Positions 1 to 5,118 of a DNA stretch of 5,171 bases are shown piece after piece. A program made the position numbers and the translations under genes. The notes beneath the pieces were generated by a model. The model made no database searches and had not been told where the DNA came from. It saw only the letters and a list, made by a program, of their open reading frames with translations. The DNA is from CAYRNC01 sp964425645 (lineage in GTDB: Bacteria > Bacillota > Clostridia > Peptostreptococcales > Anaerovoracaceae), in contig CAYRNC010000110.1 of assembly GCA_964425645.1 (NCBI GenBank), positions 1-5,171 on the forward strand, written 5' to 3'. Each line of letters starts with the position of its first letter. Positions within the stretch are counted from its first letter, which is position 1.

Positions 1-2822
1 AATGCCATTGGAAATGCATATTTCCAGCCCAGCCTGTCAAAGACAGGAAGCATGTGCCTTTCCTCCACATCAAAACCCACATTAAAAGATTCTTTATCCA
101 GATGACGGTTGGATTCCGATTTCATCTTGACATCACTCATATCCATCCTGTCATGAAACACAACATTTACTTTTTCTGATTCTGCCAGCTGGGGAAGAAT
201 AAAATCCATGTATGAATTTCCATTTACAATGTCCAATTCTTTATGCAAAGCGGCCTTGTTCAAAGCTTTTTCTGCATCGGTTAATGATCCTAAAAGCACC
301 AGCTTATCTTTTGATCGGGTTAAGGATACATACAAAATGCGTATTTGCTCCGCTAAATCCTCCTGATTTCTCTTATAATCAATAATATCCTGAAGTATTG
401 TTCTTTGCCAACTGCATTTGTTTCTGTCTATATATTTAAGCGCCAAACCACATTGTTTGTGAAGGCTTACCTGATCTGTATTGCCGCGATAAAACCTCCT
501 TGAAAGATTCCCTGCCAACACCATGGGAAATTCCAAACCCTTGCTTTTATGAACTGTCATTATTCTCACAACATCGTCACCTTCACCGAGAAGTTTAACC
601 GATGCCATAGGAATCTTCCCTTTCTTCATTGCTTCTACATAACTAATGAATCCGGAAAGCCCTTTAGATCGGCCGGCTTCATATGCAGAAGCCTTATCTA
701 TTAATGCTCTTAGATTCCCTGCCCTTTGTCTGCCTCCCGCAAGCGCTCCCGCATAATTATAATAGCCTGAGGATGTGAGAAGCCCCCAAAGAAAATCATT
801 CAAGGGCAGGAAGGCGGATCGCTGTTTCCATCGATGCATTAGGTCGAGGGCCAAACGACATTTCATTCGCAAGCATTCGTCCCTACCATTCTCGCTATAA
901 TAAAAAAAGGCGGCATGATAGGGTCCCTTCTTATGTTCAAGACGTATTTCTGCCAAAGAATCTATTGTGAAGCCGAAAATCGGCGACCGCAATACGCTTA
1001 AAAGAGGAATATCCTGCTTCCTGTTATCTATAACTTTCAACAGATTAAGGAATACCGAAATTTCCTGAGTGTCAAAAAAACCATCTCCGGTATCCATATA
1101 TACCGGCACTCCTTCTTTCTCCAAGATCTCGTAATATATATCCCCTATCCCGGCTATACTGCGAAGGAGAATGACCATATCCTTATAATCTAATTGACGT
1201 TCCTTGCCTGCGGCCTCATCGTAATAGTGCAGACCTTTGCATTTTTTAATAATGGATGCGGCTGCAAAAGCCTCCAATTCAGCCCTTTTCATTTCCAGTA
1301 TCTCTTCATCCATACCATTTTGGTCTGTTTGACGATCATCAAGAATATGCAGCTCCACAGGATGCTCCAAGGGTCCTTCATACAGAACACCCTTAAAAAG
1401 AGCCGCTTTTTCATCATAGTCCATGCCTGCTGTATCATCGGTCATTATCCTTTTAAAGATTTCATTAACCGCTTCGATGACAGGCCCTTTGCTTCGAAAA
1501 TTGCGGTTCAGGTCCAATTTGATATTATTGGGATCTTTCTCTTTTTTGAACTTCTCATACTTATCAATAAAGATCTCAGGCTCGGCTAAACGGAATTTGT
1601 AAATGCTTTGTTTAACATCACCTACCATAAAAACATTGTTTTCCCTTTTAATTTTATCGATGAGACACTCTTGCACTAAATTACTATCCTGGTATTCATC
1701 TATAAATATGTACTGGAATTTCCTACGATATTCCTCCGCTATCTCAGCGTTGGAAAGTATTTTAAGTGCAAAATGTTCGATATCGGAGAAATCTACAAAT
1801 CCCTGCTTATTTTTCTTCTTTTTATACAGACAGTCGAAGTCCGATACTAATTGACAAAGTGTTTTTGCATCCTTATATGTTGATGCAAGATCATTAATAT
1901 ATTCGTCAAGGGTTTTTGCACAAAACCGCGATTTCAAATCATGCATGCTGTCTTTAACATTTTTCCGTAAAGCCTGAATGTCATCTTTAATTAAGTTATA
2001 GATATCCTGTTCCTGTTTTGATGCCCTGAATGTTTCAAAATACAAAGACCTGACCGCACAGCTCCCTTCATCGAAGTTATTACTAAATCCATTTTGAACT
2101 TTTTTCAGCATCTCCAAATCTTTTAATGCCTTTCCTGCAAGGCTGGAAATGCCTGCTTTATTAAGCATCGATAGAATCTTTGATTGAGTCGCTATAGAAA
2201 CGCGCAACTCTTCTTTTATTTTCCGTTCCATTTCACGGTAAGCCGGACTCATTTTAAAATCGTCCGCCGTTCCCGAAAGCGCCCGAACATTATCTTCTAA
2301 CCATGCAAAAGGTTCCGGCAGGCTTTGAATAAATTTATGCACAGACAGAATCATGTCTTTAACAGGCTCATCGCTTTTTCCTGTTCCATAATTATGTAAA
2401 AATCTTAAAAAGTCAGCATCTTCATCTCGAAATTTTTCGTTGAAAAGTTGATCCATGGCCTCACCCTGCAATAATGCCATCTTTATTTCATCACAAACAT
2501 GAAACCCGGGTGATAAGTCTACTGCATGAAAATAGCGCCGAATTATATCTAAGGCAAATGAATGAAAGGTGCTGATATGACTCTTATGGATTTGATGCAT
2601 TTTGTTTGGGATGGCAGACACAATCTTTTCCCGCATTTCAGCTGCAGCTGCATTTGTAAATGTTACCACCAATATATCCGATAAAGGAACGTCGTCATCG
2701 ATAAGAATACGCTTTATCCTTTCAACTAATACAGCGGTCTTTCCCGAACCGGCTGCGGCGGAAACTAAAATGTTACAACCCCGAATGTCAATAATCTCTT
2801 GCTGCTCCTTTGTCCAATTCAT
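1..2822 (-). CDS. addA: ATP-dependent helicase/nuclease subunit A (AddA), 3' end cut off by window
   Basis: This is the helicase-nuclease subunit of the AddAB complex, which processes double-strand DNA ends for RecA-dependent repair in the cytoplasm. I read 940 codons on the minus strand with no in-frame stop. The start is ATG preceded by GGGAGG six bases upstream. UvrD/Rep-type superfamily 1 helicase motifs occur in order: Q-motif region TKEQQ (residues 4-8), Walker A AGSGKT (24-29), motif Ia TFTNAAAAEM (54-63), TFHSF (85-89), Walker B DEYQDSN (375-381), motif III GDVKQSIYKFR (401-411), motif IV NRNFRS (439-444), motif V TVHKSKGLEF (756-765) and motif VI around RILYVSLTRSKDKL (828-841). The last visible residues, RLGWKYAFPMA, match the linker usually found before the C-terminal nuclease domain. 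Family members run to about 1150-1250 residues, so roughly 200-300 residues including the nuclease site lie outside the window. addB, often just upstream, is not there; a TfoX-domain gene is. No decay is visible. Confidence 0.97.
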   Translation of the reverse strand, partial: MNWTKEQQEIIDIRGCNILVSAAAGSGKTAVLVERIKRILIDDDVPLSDILVVTFTNAAAAEMREKIVSAIPNKMHQIHKSHISTFHSFALDIIRRYFHAVDLSPGFHVCDEIKMALLQGEAMDQLFNEKFRDEDADFLRFLHNYGTGKSDEPVKDMILSVHKFIQSLPEPFAWLEDNVRALSGTADDFKMSPAYREMERKIKEELRVSIATQSKILSMLNKAGISSLAGKALKDLEMLKKVQNGFSNNFDEGSCAVRSLYFETFRASKQEQDIYNLIKDDIQALRKNVKDSMHDLKSRFCAKTLDEYINDLASTYKDAKTLCQLVSDFDCLYKKKKNKQGFVDFSDIEHFALKILSNAEIAEEYRRKFQYIFIDEYQDSNLVQECLIDKIKRENNVFMVGDVKQSIYKFRLAEPEIFIDKYEKFKKEKDPNNIKLDLNRNFRSKGPVIEAVNEIFKRIMTDDTAGMDYDEKAALFKGVLYEGPLEHPVELHILDDRQTDQNGMDEEILEMKRAELEAFAAASIIKKCKGLHYYDEAAGKERQLDYKDMVILLRSIAGIGDIYYEILEKEGVPVYMDTGDGFFDTQEISVFLNLLKVIDNRKQDIPLLSVLRSPIFGFTIDSLAEIRLEHKKGPYHAAFFYYSENGRDECLRMKCRLALDLMHRWKQRSAFLPLNDFLWGLLTSSGYYNYAGALAGGRQRAGNLRALIDKASAYEAGRSKGLSGFISYVEAMKKGKIPMASVKLLGEGDDVVRIMTVHKSKGLEFPMVLAGNLSRRFYRGNTDQVSLHKQCGLALKYIDRNKCSWQRTILQDIIDYKRNQEDLAEQIRILYVSLTRSKDKLVLLGSLTDAEKALNKAALHKELDIVNGNSYMDFILPQLAESEKVNVVFHDRMDMSDVKMKSESNRHLDKESFNVGFDVEERHMLPVFDRLGWKYAFPMA

Positions 2823-2902
2823 TATAATCCTCCCGGGTTATTGCTCCAGAAACGTAATAAATGAAGATAAAACTACAAAGCGCTATGGACGACTTATGAA
2901 GA

Positions 2903-3187
2903 TTACAGCATTTTATCGTCCGCTGAACTGATTCGTTTATGCTCGGTATAAAATGATTTAAGCGATTTCTTTGTCTCCTCATCAAGATGATGCCAGCGCA
3001 TACCTTGTAGAGCACCCTCTAACGCCGATAAACGCATAAAGCAGGCAGATGAATCCTTCTCCAATATCCGCAACCACGCTTTACGACTACCGACAGCCCG
3101 TAATTCTTCCTCTGTGGTTATACCGACATCAGCAAGCTGTGCTTCAAGCTTCATCCCGATGTTTGGCAGTTTCGATAAATTTACCAT
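2903..3187 (-). CDS. Stand-alone TfoX C-terminal-domain protein
   Basis: This 94-residue protein consists almost entirely of the TfoX/Sxy C-terminal domain. The evidence is the opening LSKLPNIGMKLEAQLADVGI (residues 4-23), a helix-hairpin-helix-like segment. It is followed by TEEELRAVGSRKAWLRI (25-41) and the family signature ALEGALQGMRWHHLDEE (55-71). In Haemophilus and Vibrio, full-length TfoX/Sxy acts with CRP to switch on competence genes. Proteins with only this domain are common in Firmicutes and have no settled function, so I do not call it a competence regulator. The ATG at 3187 is the only start that keeps the whole domain; a GGGG stretch lies about nine bases upstream, a modest ribosome binding site. 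The gene ends 80 bp before addA on the same strand with no terminator visible between them, so the two may be cotranscribed. The spacer upstream holds a palindrome and a tandem repeat that could be regulatory. Confidence 0.85.
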   Translation of the reverse strand: MVNLSKLPNIGMKLEAQLADVGITTEEELRAVGSRKAWLRILEKDSSACFMRLSALEGALQGMRWHHLDEETKKSLKSFYTEHKRISSADDKML

Positions 3188-3238
3188 AAGAATTTACCCC
3201 ATAGATTCGGCTTCGGTTTAAAATTTGGATATCAACTC

Positions 3239-3260
3239 AAGGATTTCCTAAGGATTTCCT
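3239..3260. repeat. Perfect tandem 11-bp duplication
   Basis: AAGGATTTCCT occurs twice back to back (3239-3249 and 3250-3260). Each unit has a small AGGA/TCCT inverted repeat. The block lies in the leader of the TfoX-domain gene, about 50-75 bp before its start. It may be a replication-slippage duplication or a protein-binding site; the sequence does not decide. Confidence 0.8.
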
Positions 3261-3309
3261 TATGAATTGGTTTTCCATTATTTTAAAACTATGATTACAC
3301 AAAATGTAC

Positions 3310-3328
3310 AAATACTCAATGAGTATTT
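3310..3328. promoter_or_regulatory. Perfect 9-bp-arm palindrome, operator-like
   Basis: AAATACTCAATGAGTATTT has two perfect 9-bp arms around one central base. It sits between the TfoX-domain gene and the MATE remnant. On the minus strand a possible -35 element (TTGTAC, 3306-3311) overlaps its edge, upstream of the TfoX-domain gene, although I see no convincing -10 box at the right distance. The short symmetric form fits a binding site for a dimeric repressor. There is no T-run in the right place for a terminator. The symmetry is certain; the operator role is inferred. Confidence 0.45.
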
Positions 3329-3392
3329 AAATATTTTGTTTATATTAGGATAATAGCTCTTTGCTGTCCTTGCCCAAAGCAAAGATACCGTT

Positions 3393-3685
3393 TTACATCC
3401 CCAAGGGTGTAAATATTGGATTTCGCCTTGATAATCTTATTTTGGCAGCTGCAGGCCGAATAGATATAAGTGCAGTGACCCCAATACCGATACTCATAAT
3501 AAAAGCGATAAAGATAGCCACAGGGGAAAAGCAGACGGTAATTCCTGCTAAACCCGGATCTCCTGCACCGCCCGGCACGGCAAAATTACTGTCCCGGATA
3601 TTGTATAAAGACACTATTGCAGGCATTAAATTTCAATGGGCTGTTTTCTTTCCAATGGATGTTAAATTATTGTATCTTCTTTCAT
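3393..3685 (-). pseudogene. Decayed N-terminal fragment of a MATE-family efflux protein
   Basis: On the minus strand the reading SIGKKTAH-stop-NLMPAIVS-LYNIRD, then GLAGITVCFSPVAIFIAF and GIGVTALISIR, resembles the first two membrane segments of MATE multidrug/sodium antiporters. Those typically read IGK..., LPAIVSMLV, LYNIVD, LAGLTVTFP, GIGGTALISIR. Damage includes an in-frame TGA (3633-3635) just before the first helix, an apparent loss of about five residues between PAIVS and LYNIRD, and a stop at 3393-3395. A frameshift near 3440 is possible, where the other frame gives a more family-like KAKSNIYTLGDV. A full MATE protein has about 450 residues and twelve helices; only about 80 are represented, and nothing further is recognisable before the TfoX-domain gene. 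The original start may have been the ATG at 3685 (MKEDTII). The call rests on remembered family patterns, not an alignment. The plus-strand ORF across the same bases is its antisense shadow. Confidence 0.6.
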
Positions 3686-3841
3686 TCCTAAACAGTGCAC
3701 AACTATATCATAAAGTTTTATATATGACAAATCTTTTACCGAAACATTCATACAAACTACGAAACAGGAAATGAGTTCAGCCTGTGATTCACCCCAATTT
3801 CTTTGTAAAAGTAACCTTTTCCCGTTTCGTTGCGTACACAT
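3662..3841 (-). CDS. Hypothetical 59-residue ORF with strong ribosome binding site, running into the MATE remnant
   Basis: The ATG at 3841 is preceded by AAGGAGGG (3851-3858) at a nine-base spacing, a near-perfect Shine-Dalgarno. The 59-residue product begins MCTQRNGKRLLLQRNWGES and ends GMKEDTII. I recognise no domain, signal peptide or membrane helix. The last seven residues start at the ATG that could once have been the start of the MATE gene, in a different frame from most of the remnant. It may therefore be a 5' piece of a broken gene joined to transporter debris rather than a working small protein. A segment VSVKDL loosely recalls the second helix of TetR DNA-binding domains, but not enough to assign it. 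The signal for translation initiation is good; the evidence that a useful protein is made is weak. Confidence 0.35.
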   Translation of the reverse strand: MCTQRNGKRLLLQRNWGESQAELISCFVVCMNVSVKDLSYIKLYDIVVHCLGMKEDTII

Positions 3842-3917
3842 TTGCGATAACCCTCCTTCGAATTTGTTTAGTATTGTTTTTCCAATGATTTTGTGGGACC
3901 TTAAGGAACTTCTCCTA

Positions 3918-3946
3918 TTGACACAATAATATTGTCATGCTAATTT
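3918..3946 (+). promoter_or_regulatory. Sigma-A-like promoter for the leader and methyltransferase
   Basis: A perfect -35 box TTGACA (3918-3923) is followed by a 17-base spacer and TAATTT (3941-3946). That -10 candidate keeps the three most conserved positions of TATAAT (first, second and last). Transcription would begin near 3953, right at the ribosome binding site of the leader ORF. It is the best plus-strand promoter I find upstream of the methyltransferase. Confidence 0.6.
3919..3937. promoter_or_regulatory. Imperfect inverted repeat across the -35 box and spacer
   Basis: TGACA and TGTCA lie nine bases apart (3919-3923 and 3933-3937), with two further symmetric pairs at the centre. The repeat covers most of the -35 element and the spacer, the position expected for a repressor operator. 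TetR- and MarR-type regulators use sites of this general form. No intact regulator gene is visible, so binding is only inferred. Confidence 0.35.
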
Positions 3947-3971
3947 TATTTAAGGAAGAAGGAGTGTATTG

Positions 3972-3989
3972 ATGTCGGTAATTTTATAA
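3972..3989 (+). CDS. Five-codon leader peptide ORF (MSVIL)
   Basis: The ATG at 3972 follows AAGGAAGAAGGAG with seven bases between AAGGAG (3959-3964) and the start, the best ribosome binding site on this strand of the window. Translation would give Met-Ser-Val-Ile-Leu and stop at TAA (3987-3989). So strong an initiation signal on such a short frame is typical of regulatory leader peptides. The base after the stop region begins a possible hairpin (3992-4013), so a ribosome sitting at the stop codon would physically block it. Alternatively this is the truncated start of a deleted gene: reading through the TAA, the same frame stays open for about 30 more codons to a TAA near 4080, but codes for nothing I recognise. 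Confidence 0.55.
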   Translation: MSVIL

Positions 3990-3991
3990 GG

Positions 3992-4013
3992 ATTTAAGTT
4001 AAGCGCTTTAAAT
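3992..4013 (+). promoter_or_regulatory. Candidate anti-antiterminator hairpin just after the leader stop
   Basis: ATTTAAG (3992-3998) can pair with TTTAAAT (4007-4013), giving six Watson-Crick pairs and one G-U pair around an eight-base loop. Its 3' side and loop contain the bases that could instead form the long-range antiterminator. It begins three bases after the leader stop codon, inside the footprint of a ribosome paused there. The stem is AT-rich and weak, so its stability in the cell is uncertain. Confidence 0.4.
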
Positions 4014-4103
4014 GGGCAGCTGTTCTGCTCTTATTTGTGTTGTGAAAAACTGCCTTACCGATTAAACAAGCACTCATTTTTATAACAGTGTAATTTGTAG
4101 CGC
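4003..4103 (+). promoter_or_regulatory. Candidate long-range antiterminator pairing
   Basis: GCGCTTTAAAT (4003-4013) can pair with ATTTGTAGCGC (4093-4103). Five GC-rich pairs (GCGCT/AGCGC) and four AT pairs flank one U-U mismatch and one U-G wobble. The downstream strand contains AGCG (4099-4102), the outer 5' arm of the terminator, so the two structures cannot coexist. Between them lies a closed hairpin, GGGCAG (4014-4019) with CTGCTC (4025-4030), which would shorten the span. The pairing was found by eye and its energy was not computed. Confidence 0.45.
4012..4065 (+). CDS. Possible second leader ORF, 17 codons
   Basis: ATG at 4012 opens a frame reading MGSCSALICVVKNCLTD and closing at TAA (4063-4065). 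It lies wholly inside the proposed attenuator and covers the GGGCAG/CTGCTC hairpin. It has no good Shine-Dalgarno: the nearest purine run (AAGGA, 3988-3992) is about 19 bases upstream. It could be reached by translational coupling from the five-codon leader, or it may be chance. Confidence 0.25.
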   Translation: MGSCSALICVVKNCLTD

Positions 4104-4130
4104 AGTAATATACTACGCTTTTTGTTTTTT
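4099..4130 (+). terminator. Intrinsic terminator upstream of the methyltransferase (attenuator)
   Basis: AGCG-C-AGTA (4099-4107), loop ATA, and TACT-A-CGCT (4111-4119) form a stem of eight pairs with a single C-A mismatch. It is followed directly by TTTTTGTTTTTT (4119-4130). This is a standard Rho-independent terminator shape pointing along the plus strand. Because it lies downstream of the only good promoter and just 29 bases before the methyltransferase start, it is better read as a conditional attenuator than as the end of a gene. Confidence 0.7.
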
Positions 4131-4159
4131 ATAGGCAGGGATTGGAAAGGAAGATTACC

Positions 4160-4885
4160 ATGTATTCATTTACAGACCGGTTTATGTCCAATGATAAAAA
4201 TAAAGAATTTCTGGAATCCGCTATGATGGGACCAAATGCCATGCGACTGGCAGAGGAATTGGCTTCACACCTAAGCATCAAAAAAAATATACGTATCCTT
4301 GACTTGGGCTGCGGGCGCGGCCTTTCCACGCTATTGTTAGCGAAAAAATACGGGGCATCAGTCTTTGCCGCCGATCTTTGGGTTTCGCCGACCGAAAACT
4401 ACGTGCGTTTTCAATCTGTCGGGATCGAGGATAAGTCTGTTCCGATTTCTGTAGACGCAACCCAAGGCCTGCCTTTTGCAAACGAATACTTTGATTTGCT
4501 GTTTACAGTGGACGCTTATCATTATTTTGGCGATACGGAAAAAATGCTGCCATCGCTTGTACCATTCGTGAAAAAGGGCGGCTATATCGCCGTGGCAATC
4601 CCCGGCTTGAAATATGAATTTGGGAGAAATGTTCCTATTGAAATGCAGCCGTTCTGGATTGATGAGGTAGCAAGGACTATACACTCCCTTGCTTGGTGGA
4701 AAGATTTGTGGAAGCAGGCAGAAGGTATTGAAATCGCAGATATCCGCGAAATGAACTGTTGCAGGCAGGCATGGGATGAGTGGCTTGCCTGCCCTAATCC
4801 CTATGCCGTAAACGATATAAAAATGATAGAGGCTGAGGCCGGAAAATATTTTAATATGGTTCAGCTGATTGCAAAAGTCATTTGA
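4160..4885 (+). CDS. Class I SAM-dependent methyltransferase, substrate unknown
   Basis: This 241-residue protein transfers a methyl group from S-adenosylmethionine to an unknown acceptor, probably in the cytoplasm. The class I fold is shown by motif I ILDLGCGRG (46-54), the acidic end of strand 2 at D72, motif II around VDATQGLPF (98-106), the strand-4 segment YFDLLFTVDAYHYF (110-123) and FVKKGGYIAVAIPG (136-149). The layout resembles small-molecule and cyclopropane-synthase-like methyltransferases. It lacks Erm-type rRNA dimethylase architecture; NPY at the C-terminal side (CPNPYAV) is not in catalytic position. The aromatic, cysteine-bearing segment NCCRQAWDEWL is distinctive and may help bind substrate. 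I chose the ATG at 4160 because AAGGAAG (4147-4153) lies six bases upstream; an in-frame TTG at 4142 adds six residues without a usable ribosome binding site. It stands alone on its strand behind the leader and terminator, which suggests conditional expression. No decay is visible. Confidence 0.88.
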   Translation: MYSFTDRFMSNDKNKEFLESAMMGPNAMRLAEELASHLSIKKNIRILDLGCGRGLSTLLLAKKYGASVFAADLWVSPTENYVRFQSVGIEDKSVPISVDATQGLPFANEYFDLLFTVDAYHYFGDTEKMLPSLVPFVKKGGYIAVAIPGLKYEFGRNVPIEMQPFWIDEVARTIHSLAWWKDLWKQAEGIEIADIREMNCCRQAWDEWLACPNPYAVNDIKMIEAEAGKYFNMVQLIAKVI

Positions 4886-4892
4886 ATATACT

Positions 4893-4909
4893 TGCCATAC
4901 CTCATGGCA
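4893..4909 (+). repeat. Hairpin just downstream of the methyltransferase
   Basis: TGCCAT (4893-4898) and ATGGCA (4904-4909) are a perfect inverted repeat around ACCTC, seven bases past the stop codon. There is no T-run after it, so it is not a standard intrinsic terminator. It could stabilise the 3' end of the mRNA or be a weak terminator. No better terminator follows on this strand. Confidence 0.5.
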
Positions 4910-4968
4910 GTAATGTCAATTGTGGATATCATCCTTCAGCGGGCAGCTTGAATCGATATGCTCCATGG

Positions 4969-5118
4969 TTAAGTTTCGGGAAGCGCTGAGAAAATATCAC
5001 CGATAACACCTTTTTTGATCATAAACGTGAGAAGTGCATGGAGAAAAAGTGGGGAGGTCATCAATTTTATCTGTGCACTTCTGTCTGATTTAACCGAAAA
5101 CAACTTCAAACTCCCCAT
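4969..5118 (-). other. Weak 49-codon ORF overlapping the end of the right-edge gene
   Basis: An ATG at 5118 opens a frame beginning MGSLKLFSVKSDRSAQIKL and ending IFSALPET. It overlaps the last codons of the right-edge gene in another frame. I see no clear ribosome binding site or domain. It could be chance, or the continuation of a frameshifted neighbour. I found no other gene between 4886 and 5089. Confidence 0.15.
5030..5082. repeat. Inverted repeat with 9-bp arms
   Basis: AGAAGTGCA (5030-5038) and TGCACTTCT (5074-5082) are perfect reverse complements separated by 35 bases. The spacer has no obvious structure. The repeat lies just beyond the stop codon of the right-edge minus-strand gene. 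A looped RNA or a protein site is possible; I see no target duplication or transposase to make it a mobile-element end. Confidence 0.6.

Noticed and set aside
1194..1854. Two plus-strand open frames (1194-1589 and 1603-1854)
   Set aside because: They lie opposite the intact addA frame, whose helicase motifs II-IV are encoded here on the minus strand; no ribosome binding site or domain of their own.
2602..2931. Plus-strand open frame of 109 codons
   Set aside because: Antisense to the Walker A and motif Ia region of addA and into the spacer; a shadow frame.
2788..3015. Minus-strand open frame of 75 codons between the TfoX gene and addA
   Set aside because: Overlaps the ends of both better-supported genes in another frame and has no recognisable content.
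3361..3774. Plus-strand open frame of 137 codons
   Set aside because: It is the antisense of the MATE remnant; its hydrophobic stretches mirror the membrane segments readable on the minus strand.
4142..4144. TTG as the methyltransferase start
   Set aside because: The ATG at 4160 has AAGGAAG at ideal spacing, while TTG has none and would itself overlap that ribosome binding site region.
4129..4684. Minus-strand open frames opposite the methyltransferase
   Set aside because: Antisense to motif I and the central part of a clear methyltransferase; no independent support.
5011..5016. T6 run as a terminator for the methyltransferase
   Set aside because: No stem with a complementary arm precedes it on the plus strand.
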